A stretch of 60,000 nucleotides of DNA, taken from assembly GCA_905221605.1 (NCBI GenBank), contig CAJNDS010001402.1:290501-350500 (forward strand), written 5' to 3'. The position numbers and the translations under genes were made by a program. Below are positions 1 through 9,750 of the stretch, one piece after another (positions within the stretch are counted from its first letter, which is position 1; each line of letters starts with the position of its first letter). This DNA is from Symbiodinium natans. Taxonomy: Eukaryota > Sar > Dinophyceae > Suessiales > Symbiodiniaceae. The notes beneath the pieces were generated by a model. The model had not been told where the DNA came from. It did not search any database and saw nothing but the letters and a program-made list of their open reading frames with translations.

Positions 1-1
1 C

Positions 2-234
2 AGGCGTAAAGTCCCGAAGCTTGCCGTGGTTCTCACCATGATGAGTTCCGGCTTGGAAGTGAGGTGTATCTGCAATGGCAAAAACCACGCAGCTAAGGTA
101 CAGGGGCTTTGGTGAAGAAAAAAGGTTAGGTATACCGAGGAAGCTACAGCTGTCCACGCTGTTTCAAAAAGGACCACTTAGTTTGTTCCAAGCATGCGGT
201 TGCACCCAAATCATGGTTGCCGCGAGCCGTGTTT
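2..234 (+). CDS. Cys-rich coding segment, two candidate exons, partial
   Basis: I do not recognise the protein. Exon 2-97 reads through AVVLTMMSSGLEVRCICNGK and ends AAG|GTACAG. Exon 130-234 follows a TTAG acceptor and contains SCPRCFKKDHLVCSKH, a CxxC plus Cys/His pattern that could be a small zinc knuckle. The two frames join in phase only if 98-129 (32 nt, GT...AG) is an intron. The right edge runs into TTTAGGG sequence. The gene is cut by the window start, so length and N-terminus are unknown. Alternative: a single exon with a frameshift. Confidence 0.35.
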
Positions 235-243
235 AGGGTTCAG

Positions 244-312
244 GATTCAGGGCTCAGAACCCTAAACCCTAAACCCTAAACCCTAAACCCTAAACCCTAA
301 ACCCTAAACCCT
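244..312. repeat. Interstitial telomere-type repeat (CCCTAAA)n
   Basis: Seven or more CCCTAAA units preceded by inverted TTTAGGG/TTCAGGG copies at 233-262, so the block can fold on itself. It separates two exon islands and is therefore probably intronic. Further short blocks of the same kind lie at 925-950, 2413-2430, 3110-3117, 8108-8130, 8338-8405, 15640-15730, 16170-16225, 18705-18745, 32518-32575, 36345-36460 and 45785-45900. Confidence 0.9.
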
Positions 313-352
313 GAGTTCGGGGATCAAGTTGCCTTGGAGTGCCCGGAGCCAG

Positions 353-428
353 CTCCTCGCGGAGGAGGAAGCGGCCGGAAATCGATCCAACTGCGACTCC
401 ACGTCGGAACGAGGCCCTCCGAAGCCAA
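353..428 (+). CDS. Exon island, unknown protein
   Basis: CAG acceptor at 350-352 and a GT donor at 429. Two plus frames are open; one begins LLAEEEAAGNRSNCDSTS and continues past the donor, the other is Arg/Ser-rich (SSSRRRKRPEIDPTATPRR). Function unknown and the frame is undecided. Confidence 0.28.
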
Positions 429-484
429 GTTTGCTGGTTAACGAACTTAAGGGAACTTAAGAGAACCCCTTTAAGGGATTAGAT

Positions 485-690
485 AGGGAAGTGCTTTGGC
501 TTCTGTACTTTTGGCATCTGAACTTCAGTCTTACCACAGCAACCCAGAAGCTGAAGCGCCAGGCCACCGTAGCTTCAGACCCAAAAGCCCGATGTCATTC
601 GGCAGCTGCCGGGCAGGGGCTTCCACCACCGCGAGCCGTGCAAGAATCGGACGCCCCAAGGCGTTCCCCAGAAGGGGTTTGGGGGTTTCT
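485..690 (+). CDS. Coding-like segment, frame uncertain
   Basis: Non-repetitive 200-bp island between telomere-like spacers with two overlapping open plus-strand frames (one contains TATQKLKRQATVASDPKA). It ends where a GGTTTGGGGG spacer starts, as other exons here do. No family recognised. Confidence 0.22.
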
Positions 691-909
691 TGAGGGTCCC
701 GGGTTTTGGGGGTGAAGGGGGATCCCTTGTACCCTGGAGCCTCCATGCCCCCGAACCCTGGTTTCGTTGGCCTTGGCCCAGAGTTCCTGTAGCACTGGAT
801 GTCGAACCGATCTCCTGGCGTGAGAAAAGGGGGTGCCCTCCGAGTTCTCACAGCTTCGGGTGTGGGGCTGAGGGCTCCCGAAGGGCCCCCCGAGCTCCCT
901 AAACCCCAA

Positions 910-1403
910 GCATCCCCAAGCCTGGTTTAGGGTTTAGGGTTTAGGGTTTAAATCCCAGAGTCCTCGAGCCTGGCTTCTGGTTGAGGCTGGTGGCTCCGCT
1001 GGCCGGAAGCTCTGAAGCTGGCTTCAAGGGATCTAAGGGGGCTTCGGGCACCCAAGGCGTTTAGGGGGATTTAAGGGGCTTAGGGCACCAAGGTATCAAG
1101 GGGCTGAGGGGTTTCAAGATTCGGGGTTAGGACTTTAGGGTGTGGGATTCAGTTTTGCATGGGATTTGATTACGGGTGTACGGCTTAGAGTTTGAAGGGT
1201 GTTTTTTTGGTTTCGGGACTCAGGGTTTTGGGGTTCAGGGCTTAGGAAACCCTAGGCCCGACCATAGCCATGCAGAGCTGAACACTGGCCTTAAGAAAAT
1301 TTAAACATATTCCTCTACGCCCTGAACCTTGTCAGCCTTGAAAGGCAGCACTTGGTTCTACTTCAGGGCTCCCTTTGTTGAGCTCACACACTGTTTTTTC
1401 TAG
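910..1403. other. G-rich spacer derived from TTTAGGG repeats
   Basis: A decayed run of TTTAGGG-like words (TTTAGGG, TTCAGGG, TTAGGGG) without a believable exon; probably intron. It ends in a pyrimidine tract and TTTTTTCTAG just before the next exon. Confidence 0.5.
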
Positions 1404-1726
1404 CCGCGTGCGACGGAATCTGAAACCAGCAGCCCTGGAAGCCGTCAGAAAACGTGGACGCTTCAAGGAGTTCAGGGTTTTCACGGGGGTTTGAAGGGTT
1501 CTTAGGGGGATTTTAGGGGTTTTTGGGGGGGGATTTAGGGGTTTTCGGGGGATTCAAGGGTTTTTTCTAGCAGTTCGGCGGGGGGGGGACGAGCAACCAG
1601 GTTCGCCCCAACAGCGTCAGCCCAAGCGAGCGGCAGGAGCGGTCGATGGCAGTTTGGCGTTCTTGGTTAGAAATGTATAGACAGCAGTATGAGATAAAAA
1701 AAAGATGTTTCCTTTTCATAGATTAA
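1404..1726 (+). CDS. 3' end of a gene, two exons, unknown protein
   Basis: Exon 1404-1476 follows CTGTTTTTTCTAG and reads RVRRNLKPAALEAVRKRGRF, ending AGG|GTTTTC. The intron 1477-1570 (94 nt) is G-rich telomere-derived sequence ending GGTTTTTTCTAG. Exon 1571-1726 continues in phase (QFGGGGTSNQVRPNSVSPSE...) and stops at TAA 1724-1726 after a basic, aromatic tail (WRSWLEMYRQQYEIKKRC). Phase, splice sites and a stop agree, so this is one of the better unnamed calls. The upstream part of the gene was not linked. Confidence 0.5.
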
Positions 1727-2600
1727 CATGAGCATACTCATCTTTCTCTTTCTCTCGATTAGATGTATTATGGTGAAAGGATTTTGTCGGTCCGTCTAGG
1801 ATCCGGTTTGTTTAGCATGTGCACGGCGGGTGGTGCGGCGAGAACAACCGCGCTTCATGATCTGTTGCATCCCCACCCCTTCTTCCAGGGCGAGGAAGTC
1901 CGAATGTTCCCTGCTTGAAGTTTCAGGGTATTGAAAGGTAGAATACACAGTGCTTGAATCAATACCCCGCGCAGAGCCCTACCTATCGCAGCCGATACCC
2001 GTCTGGAATTAAGCAGCCGACGCCCAAGCTTTTTTCAGCCCGTCTAAGCCTGATTCCCCGGGGCAGGAGACTCTCAGCCCTCAGAAGCCCAACAAGCGCT
2101 AAATCCCTACAAGCCCCGCCAAATCCCCAAATCTCCAAATCCCCACATCCCAACCGCCCTATAAACTCTTAACCTCCAAGACTCCTATCAGCATCGTGCA
2201 TCGTCCAGGATTCGCGAAGCAAGGCTCATGGGCTTTGACCGCTTGGGTCGAGGAATGTGTGAGTAATTTGGGTTCATAAGTATCTTTCATCAAGGTACAA
2301 AAGAAGTTTGCCGCTGCAAGAGTTTTGAATGCAATTTTGTGCTCAATTACTGTTCCGGGGAGTCCTTTTCTGTGAGCCTATCCGTAGTAGCTTCCTCCAA
2401 AAGGACACCAGCACCTTAAACCCTAAACCCACCGCGCGGATTCAGTGTGGCATCAGATCTTGCGTTGAAACGCAGGCTTAGACATGCGCTGTGGTTGCTT
2501 GAGGCACATGCTCTGATCTTCACCCTTCATGGGCCCGCTTAGTTCCCGGCTTAAATTATCCCTAAGTAGCCTTAATCATGGGAGAACCCGCCCTTCGCAG
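1727..2600. other. No gene seen
   Basis: Includes a less GC-rich stretch (1680-1790), a C-rich spacer near 2030-2180 and a short CCCTAAA block at 2413. I see no splice-bounded open frame worth calling. Confidence 0.4.
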
Positions 2601-2682
2601 ACCCCACCTGGTCAGGGCTATGGTCGCGCAGCCGTCGCCCTTCCGGCGCTGCGCATCATGAACGAGCTGAAGGCCCTTTGGG
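2601..2682 (+). CDS. Single exon, unknown protein
   Basis: CTTCGCAG acceptor, GTGGTC donor. The frame contains GYGRAAVALPALRIMNELKA. Composition is protein-like and free of repeat-derived words. It belongs to a gene whose other exons I could not identify; 2892-3000 may hold another exon but both forward frames are open there. Confidence 0.42.
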
Positions 2683-3239
2683 GTGGTCGGGGGTTGTCAA
2701 GATTCGTTTTGCCTTACCAGGCTCGGAGGCCTGACATTCTCGATTTTTGGGTCTCAGGATTCGGCGTTGAGGGGCTTAGGATCACAAGGCCCAGCTGTCA
2801 AAGATCCATCCGCTAAGCCTTAACCCTGGACCCCAAGCCACTTTTGTGCAAGTTCTTCAGTCTTGAGAAGAGGCATCCTGAGCCCAAATCCCCAGAAGGA
2901 CCACGAATCGGAGCGACTCGCGAGCAAGGCGCGTTGGGCGCGTTGCGGGGCTTTCTGATGTTTTTCGAGGGGCCTCGGTTTTTCGAGGATGGACCCTAGT
3001 GCTCTCTTGGTGAAGGGAGTTAGGGCCGAGGGCTCTGAGGTGGATAGGGTTGTGATTCTTGGGGTTAGGGTCTTGGCGTGTGGGTTTATTTGTCTGTTTA
3101 GGGTGTTTAGGGTTTAGCGTTCGGTTGCCTAGGTGTCTTTCTCGCTGTCCTCATCTGCTTCCCGGCTCCAGCAGTACGATAGCGGCCTATCTCAGTAAAA
3201 TCTAGGGATTTTGTGGGTTGTCTTGCAGTCCCCACAACG

Positions 3240-3685
3240 GACCCCCCCAACCAAACCTAGCCCCAAACCCCAAACCCCAGACCCCAAACCCCAAACCCCC
3301 AAACCCCCAAACCCCCAAACCCCCAAACCCGCAAACCCCCAAACCCCAAACCCCCAAACCCCCAAACCCCCAAACCCCCAAACCCCCAAACCCCAAACCC
3401 CAAACCCCAAACCCCCCCAAACCCCCCCAAACCCCCCAAACCCCCCCCAACCCCCCAAACCCCCCCAAAACCCCAAACCCAAACCCCAAACCCCCCAAAC
3501 CCCAAACCCCCCAAACCCCCCCCCAAACCCCAAACCCCAAACCCCAAAACCCTAAACCCCAAACCCCAAACCCCAAACCCCAAACCCCCCCAACCCCCCC
3601 CAAACCCCCCCAAACCCCAAACTCCCCCAAACCCCAAACCCCCCCAAACCCCAAACCCCAAACCCTAAACCCCAAACCCGAGACC
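3240..3685. repeat. Long degenerate C-rich telomeric block (CCCCAAA/CCCAAAC)
   Basis: About 450 bp of C2-8A3 words, mainly CCCCAAA with few intact CCCTAAA, clearly a drifted telomere-type array. It is open in several frames on both strands, giving Pro/Lys/Gln-rich or Gly/Trp-rich translations that are not proteins. Confidence 0.85.
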
Positions 3686-3744
3686 CTAACTGCAGGGTTC
3701 GCGGGCGACTCCCAGACCTAGGAAAGCAGATGAGCCGAAGGAGA

Positions 3745-4100
3745 TAGGGGGGGGGGGGGGGTGGGGGTTTTGGGGGGTTTAGGGTTTAGGGTTTGGGGTT
3801 TAGGGTTTAGGGTTTGGCGTTGGGGGTTTTGGGGTTCAGGGTTTGGGGGCTTATGAAGTTTATATAGGGGCGAAGTTTTTGGGCGGGTTTTTGGGGGTTT
3901 CAGGGTTTCTGGAAATTGCATCAGGCTCGTGTCCGGAGTTGAGGGCGAACATTTTGGGCGGGTTTGAAGTATGTTTTTTTCGGGTTCAGAAATTGTACAG
4001 GGTTTGTGTCCGGAGTTTTGGGCGGGTTTTGGGGCGAAAGTTTTGTATTTATGGGTGGTACAAATTCATCTTAAGGGGCTTGGAATGGGCTTCAGGACGG
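3745..4100. repeat. G-rich telomere-derived block with longer tandem drift
   Basis: TTTAGGG/TTTGGGG units at 3775-3850, then a looser G-rich stretch in which a unit containing GTCCGGAGTT...TTTTGGGCGGG(T) recurs at about 3930, 3955 and 4010. It lies in inverted orientation to the C-rich block 3240-3685, separated by a roughly 55-bp unique stretch (3692-3745) that could be an exon. Confidence 0.6.
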
Positions 4101-4157
4101 GGGAAGTGTATATCAATATCCGGAATTTGTCAAATCCAAGAGTGCTTGCTTTGTCAG

Positions 4158-4208
4158 GTGGCTCTCAAGAGGCTGAGAGAGGCTTTGAGCCTTTCCATCC
4201 TGCTTCAT
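4158..4208 (+). CDS. Short exon, unknown protein
   Basis: TTTGTCAG acceptor and GTGCGT donor bound a 51-nt frame reading VALKRLREALSLSILLH, an amphipathic helix-like segment. Function unknown. Confidence 0.33.
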
Positions 4209-4233
4209 GTGCGTAGAGCAAATTGCTTAGGCT

Positions 4234-4440
4234 TCAGGGCAACCTAGTTTCAATGAGGTCGTTGTACTTGATACGGGACCATAAATGAGAGTGACGTGTT
4301 TGCGGACAATTTAAAGACCTGGCCAACGCCACAACCTTTGTGCAAGGGTTAAGGCTGCTAAGGGTTTCAGGTTCAACAACCTCTACAAGTGAAGCAATGG
4401 AATCCAAGAGAAGCCTCCATCCCGCAGCTCCATGAGCTTG
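4234..4440 (-). CDS. Minus-strand exon, unknown protein
   Basis: The minus frame carries WRLLLDSIASLVEVVEPETL and ends with IKYNDLIETRLP and a stop at 4234. The plus strand is interrupted by stops here. An acceptor-like CAG lies upstream near 4445. No family recognised. Confidence 0.33.
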   Translation of the reverse strand, partial: QAHGAAGWRLLLDSIASLVEVVEPETLSSLNPCTKVVALARSLNCPQTRHSHLWSRIKYNDLIETRLP

Positions 4441-4674
4441 CAAGGACGGCGCTGAAACTGGGGGCAAGGCGCTACCGAATGGGTTTACGGGGTTTGGGCC
4501 TCTAAGCTTGTTTTTTCGCAGCTTCGGGCTGAGAACTCTATTTCTATCTGAGTGCACTAGCAGGTGATCTGCTGGACAGGTGTGTTGGTGCGTTGTTCTA
4601 AATGTGGTCCCTAAACGCTCTTCAGCCCCCTACCCTCAATACCAAACTCCCAATCCCTAAACCCCCACAACCCA

Positions 4675-4770
4675 TGACCCAAACTCCCAAACCCCTAAAC
4701 CCCATTACCCCCCAAACCCTAAACCCAAAACCCTAAACCCTAAACCCGAAACCCTAAACCCTAAACCCGC
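4675..4770. repeat. Telomere-type repeat block
   Basis: CCCTAAA and variants (CCCGAAA, CCCAAAA) in C-strand orientation. Confidence 0.8.
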
Positions 4771-4966
4771 CCACCACCCCTCTCCTTCTGTGGGTGAGTG
4801 GGCGCAGTCGAGCGTTCAGCGAGACCATGGCAGGCTCTGCTGAGCTGCAGAGCCTGCAGCCGCACCCCTGAGGGGTCGCTAAGCTTGAGTCGCCTAGCAT
4901 AGTCCCTAAGTATATTTTATTACCCTAAACCCTAGATTTTTCTGCTGTCGGAACCCTCCCAGTAAG

Positions 4967-5052
4967 AAGGGCCTTAAACCCTTCCCAGTAAAGGAGGTGG
5001 GGGGGCCTTCAACCCTTCCAGTAAAGGCAGGAGGACTTAAACCCTCCCAATA
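4967..5052. repeat. Small tandem repeat
   Basis: Three imperfect copies of a 30-35-bp unit containing CCCTTCCCAGTAAAGG with a G-rich insert and CTTAAACC, i.e. a telomere-like word embedded in a longer unit. Confidence 0.5.
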
Positions 5053-5179
5053 GCCCAACCTTCGAAAGCCCTAATTCTGTTGAAAGGCCACCCCTGCGAC
5101 CTTTTCACCGCCTAGTTTTGGTCAAGGGGGGGTCGTATTTTTCAATTTTCAAAGCAAAGCAGTATTCGGAGACCCCCCT

Positions 5180-5560
5180 TGGTCAAAACTCTGACCCCCC
5201 CTTCAAGGGGAAAGTTTGGCTTCTCCCGGACCATTTCTGAGCCTTTTTGGGCTTCGGACCAGTCTCAGACCAATTCTGAGCCTTTTTTTGCTTCTCCCGA
5301 ACCATTTCTGAGCTTTTTTGAGCCTTTCTTGGACCATTTCTGAGCCTCTTTGGGCTTCTGGGCTTTTCCCAGACCATTTCAGCATTTTTTTTTGGGCTTC
5401 ACCCGACCATTTCTGAGCTTCGGGGCTGCCCCCCCACTATTTCTGCGCTTATTTGGGCTTCTCCCAGACCAACCTTTTTGGGATTTCTGGGATTTTGGGC
5501 TGCCCCCAGACCATTTCTGAGTTTCTTTGGGCTTCTCCCAGACCATTTCTGAGCCTTTAA
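5180..5560. repeat. Minisatellite, about 30-35-bp unit
   Basis: About ten diverged copies of a unit built from CCAGACCATTTCTGAGCC and TTTTTGGGCTTCTC. The minus strand is open through it (Lys/Arg/Trp-rich repeats), but the frame drifts between copies, so I treat it as a repeat and not a gene. Confidence 0.8.
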
Positions 5561-5577
5561 CTCGGAAACTTCTGACT

Positions 5578-5787
5578 ATGTTGCGCAAAGCTTCAACGAA
5601 AAAACCCGCTCGACACTCCGACATAGAGAAAAAAGAAAACAATGAGAAGGCCCTCCGGCCGAAGACTCCCCCAATGCAAAACCTAATTTTTTTTGGCTGC
5701 AGTTTCTTTACATGTCCTGAACACAAGCTTCTGGGCATGTTTTTCATAAGGCCTCATTGCATAACCGCACTTTCGCCATGTAGCTAA
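5578..5787 (+). CDS. Possible exon, unknown protein
   Basis: An ATG at 5578 opens a 69-codon frame starting MLRKASTKKPARHSDIEKKE with a Cys-containing tail (FFGCSFFTCPEHKLLG), stop at 5785-5787. The opposite strand is also open and continues into the minisatellite. Weak call. Confidence 0.22.
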   Translation: MLRKASTKKPARHSDIEKKENNEKALRPKTPPMQNLIFFGCSFFTCPEHKLLGMFFIRPHCITALSPCS

Positions 5788-5916
5788 TCCGACGCAGAAA
5801 AATGTTGAATGGCTGGCTGGTTTTGGCTGGCTCCGGCTTGGTTTTGCCGTGAGTTGTGATTGGGTGGCCTTGGGGTGGGCATGTCTTCAAACTATCGCGT
5901 CCAGCTGACCAATGCT

Positions 5917-6152
5917 ACACCCTAAACCTAAACCCTAAACCCTACACCCTGCACCCTAAACTCTAAACCCGAAACCTTAAACCCTAAACCCGAACCCTAA
6001 ACCCTAAACCCTAAACCCTAAACCCTAAACCCTAAACCCTAAACCCTAGACCCTAAACCCTAAACCCTACACCCTACACCCTAAACCCCAAACCTTAAAA
6101 CCCTAAACCCTAAACCCTAAACCCCAAACCCTAAACCCTAAACCCCCGAAAT
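5917..6152. repeat. Telomere-type repeat block (CCCTAAA)n
   Basis: Near-perfect CCCTAAA units with a few CCCTACA and CCCGAAA variants. Together with the inverted block at 6240-6290 it flanks the exon at 6179-6234. Confidence 0.9.
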
Positions 6153-6178
6153 GAATCCCAAAAGCCCTGACCCCTCAG

Positions 6179-6234
6179 GGCTCCCGGACTCGACGGCAGC
6201 TGGAACTTTCGGTGGACACTACTCGAGACCTCCG
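6179..6234 (+). CDS. Exon between inverted telomeric blocks
   Basis: Acceptor CCCTCAG, donor GTTGAT. The frame reads GSRTRRQLELSVDTTRDLR. CCCTAAA repeats lie immediately left and TTTAGGG repeats immediately right, the arrangement seen at many exons here. Function unknown. Confidence 0.38.
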
Positions 6235-6239
6235 GTTGA

Positions 6240-6290
6240 TTTGGGGTTTAGGGTTTAGGGTTTAGGGTTTAGGGTTTTAGGGTGGGTTTT
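6240..6290. repeat. Telomere-type repeat block (TTTAGGG)n
   Basis: Five intact TTTAGGG units, inverted relative to 5917-6152. Confidence 0.9.
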
Positions 6291-6668
6291 GGGGTTTTGG
6301 GGTTTAAGAGGGCTTGTGTTCTTTCGGGGCAAGGGGGTTAGTAGTTACATAGGGGCCCGTTAGGGGGTTAAGGTTTCTCTGCGCGAGGCTTTTTAGGACG
6401 ACTGCGACATGTGCACGCTGGGTTCATGTTGAGGTGTGGGGGTTTGAAAGACGAGGGCGGGTGAAAATGACTTGAACTTTGAACCTCGCACCCTGAAATC
6501 CTGAACCCTTAGTCAGTTCATTTTGTTACGATTCTGTGACCCAAAAGGTTTGAACGCTTGTATTCTGAAACAGGGACTGCAAGTTTTAGCACTCACTGCA
6601 GCACTGCGATAGCCCCTCAGCCCCTCAGACCTAAACCTTACACCCCAAACTGCACCTTCTCAGGGCAG

Positions 6669-6964
6669 GTCGCTTGTGGAAACTGCATGTTGAAGGGTCG
6701 TCCATTCTTGGGGGAACCTAAATACAAGGCTCCATAAGAATGAGAATGCGAGGCTCAAACAGGACCAAAATCCAAAGAGCTCTTGCCGCGTGGCAAAGGG
6801 TTTATAGGATGTTTCCGACCGCGCCGATGTTCCCCCCCGTCATGGCAATGGTCGTGATCAAAGTCTCGCTTCGATGTTGCCCACTGCGCACAGCCCCCTA
6901 TGAGGCCGACATACGTAGGCTACATGTTGTTGAACCTCTAGACTCCGTTGACCATAAGCCCTAA
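6669..6964 (+). CDS. Two candidate exons, unknown protein
   Basis: 6669-6737 follows GCAG and reads VACGNCMLKGRPFLGEPKY up to a stop. A second frame, 6740-6964, contains RTKIQRALAAWQRVYRMFPT and SLRCCPLRTAPYEADIRRL. Both are non-repetitive and protein-like; the join between them is not resolved. Confidence 0.33.
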
Positions 6965-7001
6965 GCCCGAAACCCCCCTAAAAGGAGAGGTCCCTGCCTG
7001 C

Positions 7002-7050
7002 AGAGCCGAGGATGTGACAGAAAGCGATGTCACGCCAAAGGCTCGTGGCG
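7002..7050 (+). CDS. Short acidic exon
   Basis: CTGCAG acceptor; frame AEDVTESDVTPKARGEG; G-rich spacer follows. Unknown protein. Confidence 0.33.
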
Positions 7051-7114
7051 AGGGTTCAGGGTTTCGAGGGTTTAGGGGTGTAGAACCTCGAGTTCACAGG
7101 GATTTTTTGGGGTT

Positions 7115-7315
7115 TCACGGGGTTGTGTGTTGGGAGAGCATGGGCTCCAGATGATGCAGTGAAGCCGCACTGTTCGGGAAGCTGTCTGGGGTATGGGTAC
7201 CGATTCGTAACCTATGTGGGATGCTGGTAAAGTCGCAGAAGCGTTTGTCAGAGCTTGCAGTTGTTACCTGATCGAGCTCTGAGAAAAGACCCTTGAGCCT
7301 TAGCTTTTCGACCAT
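7115..7315. other. Coding-like island, strand undecided
   Basis: Open frames on both strands look protein-like: minus MVEKLRLKGLFSELDQ ending at a CAG|GTAACA donor, and plus LSGVWVPIRNLCGMLVKSQK. I cannot choose between them from sequence alone. Confidence 0.3.
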
Positions 7316-7479
7316 ACACGACCTCCGGGAGGCGTCGGGGGCCTCGGAAGATATCCGCCAAATGCTGCGCGGCTGCTAACGGATTTCAGGCAACTCTCAT
7401 GTAATCTAGCTATACCGTAACCTTCTAGGCTTCAGGGACCAACGCCTGAAGGCTTGCACCTAACAGCTCTGCTGCTGAC

Positions 7480-7537
7480 CTCTTGCCACACCAACCCCAA
7501 CACCTCAGAATTTAAATCTCCGTCAAGATCCCGATGC
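7480..7537 (-). CDS. Minus exon with acidic calcium-loop-like stretch
   Basis: Acceptor GAGCTTAG, donor GAG|GTCAGC on the minus strand. The frame reads HRDLDGDLNSEVLGLVWQE; DLDGDLNSE resembles an EF-hand loop but lacks the usual spacing, so no family is claimed. Confidence 0.33.
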
Positions 7538-7547
7538 CTAAGCTCAA

Positions 7548-7623
7548 CACCCCATATCGAAGTCCCCGAACGAAGATGGCTCGACAGAAAGGGCCAGAAG
7601 CACGGTTTCAACAAGCGGGCAAG
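7548..7623 (+). CDS. Exon ending exactly at GTTTAGGG
   Basis: The donor is GGGCAAG|GTTTAGGG, i.e. the telomere-type word itself. Two plus frames are open (one holds VPERRWLDRKGQKHGFNKRA, another MARQKGPEARFQQAGK). It abuts the minus exon at 7480-7537, and one of the two may be wrong. Confidence 0.3.
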
Positions 7624-8021
7624 GTTTAGGGTTGCGGGTTCGGGGTTTGGGATTTCCGACGCAGGGTTCCCACACTTACTGTCGTTGGGGCATTTGAGAA
7701 GCTATTTTTGAAGCCATAGCTTAAGGCTACCGGAACCCACAGCCCGGATGTCCTAAAGCCCTGGAAGCGAAGCCGACAACTCCTGAAGCCCCTCTGAAGT
7801 CACACCCTAAAGCCTTGAAAGCCCTAAACCCTAAACCCTACACCCTAAACCCTAAACTCCTAAACCCCCTGAAATCTTAGGTCTTCAAAGCTCCAAATTG
7901 AAGCCTTTCCTGCCCGAAGCCCAAAGGCTAAGACCCTAACGCCCTAAAACCCTAAAAACCCTAAAAACCAGCAACCCTCAAACCCTAAAGCCCCAAAACC
8001 CTTCAAGCCCCGAAGCCCCAG

Positions 8022-8100
8022 CTGACCACATAAGGCTCCGCTCCCCGTCGCACCCCGGGTCGGAGACGGTGCCTTGGGCCCTCACTTTCTTTCTGGGAGG
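8022..8100 (+). CDS. Exon ending exactly at GTTTAGGG
   Basis: Acceptor AGCCCCAG, donor GGGAGG|GTTTAGGG. The frame contains LRSPSHPGSETVPWALTFF. C-strand repeats lie to the left, TTTAGGG to the right. Unknown protein. Confidence 0.4.
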
Positions 8101-8428
8101 GTTTAGGGTTTAGGGTTTAAGGGATTTGGGGTTTAGGGTTAAGGGTTTGGGGCGAACTGGGCTCAGGGTTTAGAGGGTTTAGGACTCAGGGTTTAGGGTG
8201 GATCGGATATGTTTGGGTGAATCAGGGTGTTTACAGGGTTGTGGGCATCAGAGACTTGGGCTGCGGTTCGAGGTGAGCTGCGCGGCCTAGGGTTCCTGGG
8301 CACCCCCGACCGGACTAAGCCCTCAGCCCTAAGCCCCTAAACCCTAAACCCTAAACCCTAAACCCGAAACCCCAAACCCGAAACCCTAAACCCTAAACCC
8401 TAAGCCCGAAGCCCTCAACCCGACAAGT

Positions 8429-8690
8429 TCACTCAAGCGAGCTTGCAGGGTGCCTACCCACCCCGCTCGCGGAGCAAACTACAGGACTTGGGTGCAGAGA
8501 AAGCTTAGGGTCTTCGTGTTCTGAAAAACTGGATGTCGGGTGGCGGCCTGTATTCTTGATGAGCTGTCTATGACAAGGTGGTCCATGTCGGCACCGCAAC
8601 CCTAAGCCCCAAGCCATCCGAGCCGAAGCTTGGGAAGGACATTTTCGCAGAGACCTCGAGCAAGCTGTTGGCCGCTGGGGCTTTGCATGG
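8429..8690 (-). CDS. Minus-strand coding segment, frame uncertain
   Basis: Minus strand open from about 8690 to a stop at 8429 (frame with HRQLIKNTGRHPTSSFSEHE). A spliced alternative uses exon 8674-8615 (ANSLLEVSAKMSFPSFGSDG, acceptor CCCCAG, GC donor) followed by a segment with ADMDHLVIDSSSRIQAATRH. Both look like protein; the 13-nt gap between the alternatives is too short to be trusted as an intron. Confidence 0.33.
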
Positions 8691-8759
8691 GGTCCCAACC
8701 CTAAGCCCAAAACCCTGCAGGTTAGATTTTGTGATTTAATATCTAGTGATATATGATAT

Positions 8760-8905
8760 GAGGTGTAAGAAACGTCGCCCAGAAGCAAATCCTAGGCTCG
8801 AACGAGTTCAGACTGCCCCTCTTTCTATGCCTGCTACGCCTAAACGCGCTCTGGAGCGCTGCAAAGCACTGATAGCTTCCGTTCCATCCGCTTTGGAAGG
8901 ATGGG
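8760..8905 (+). CDS. Plus-strand exon, unknown protein
   Basis: Frame contains LERVQTAPLSMPATPKRALE then RCKALIASVPSALEGW; the minus strand is interrupted by stops. Ends at a G-rich spacer. Confidence 0.33.
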
Positions 8906-9489
8906 TTGGGGGTTTCGGGTTGGGCTCTGGGGCATGAGATTTCTGTGCTGAGGAGCCAGCCTTACAAACTCGCCCAGCCCAAATTTTCCCCCAGCTTTCG
9001 TAGCTGTGGCCCTAACCCCAAACGTTGAAGCCTTTTCATCTCCGAGGAACATGGATTGGGCCAAGGCTCGGCACCTGCAGGGTTTTGAGTTTATGCCGAA
9101 CCCTCAGGTTGTGTTGCGTTCAGGCCCCCAGCGCCGAAACCCTAATTCCTTTTTGTGTACCCTACACCCGCCCTAGCAAGATCAACAAAACCTGGACCCC
9201 AAACCGAAAGCTACAGGTCCGCAGTTTGCACGAAAAAACTGCCCGATAAACCAAAGCAGGCTCCAGAGGTTCAGAGGGCTGATGGGGTTTGGGTTGAGCG
9301 TTCAGGGTTTGGGGGTTTGCTCTTCAAGCCGCCCATGACAGGTTTGCGGGCGCATTCGATGCCTGCCACCCAGAGATTCCTGAATCCACCTTCCCCCACA
9401 GTAAAGTGGTTCGGGTTTTGGAGTTTAGGGCTTGAAAGCAAGATTGCACACACATAAATTGGCGTTCGTGAAGTCTTAGACCGCACGCC

Positions 9490-9575
9490 TCACGTGTCCA
9501 CTAAGAGGCGAATCAGGAAAAGCCTAATCCTTCTGACCTCAAACGCTTCGCTCCAAACTTCAGAGCCCCCAATTC
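9490..9575 (-). CDS. Minus-strand terminal exon
   Basis: Minus frame SEVWSEAFEVRRIRLFLIRL followed by LVDT and a stop at 9490. Basic-hydrophobic C-terminus. Gene otherwise unresolved. Confidence 0.35.
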
Positions 9576-9650
9576 TCAACCCCAGAGCCCCGAAGGGCAC
9601 CATGAGTCCCTGGTCCTGGCTGGTGCACCCTCTAAAGTAATATTGACAAG

Positions 9651-9750
9651 GCGGTTTCCGAAATTGGGAGTACCTCATTCAGGTCCTTATAAACAGGGAA
9701 TCCTACAATTTGGGGTCTAGTTTAGGGGTCCCCCATTGTCGTAAACCTCC
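9651..9750. mobile_element. MITE-like element, family 2, copy 1
   Basis: About 100 bp with imperfect terminal inverted repeats (GCGGTTTCCGAAATT left; GTCGTAAACCTCC right). Similar to 58731-58839 and, in part and inverted, to 49801-49850. It has no coding capacity. No clear target duplication seen. Confidence 0.6.

Noticed and set aside
3192-3721. Long open frames on both strands giving Gly/Trp/Phe-rich or Pro/Lys-rich proteins of 110-170 residues
   Set aside because: They are translations of the drifted CCCCAAA/TTTGGGG array; several frames are open at once and no unique sequence lies inside.
5183-5747. Lys/Trp-rich repeated minus-strand protein
   Set aside because: Frame changes between repeat copies; treated as minisatellite.
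5790-5935. Spliced-leader RNA or other small RNA gene, prompted by AGCTGACCAATGCTACA shared with 43285-43305
   Set aside because: The match is short, the known dinoflagellate spliced-leader sequence is not present, and no Sm-site or transcript border can be seen.
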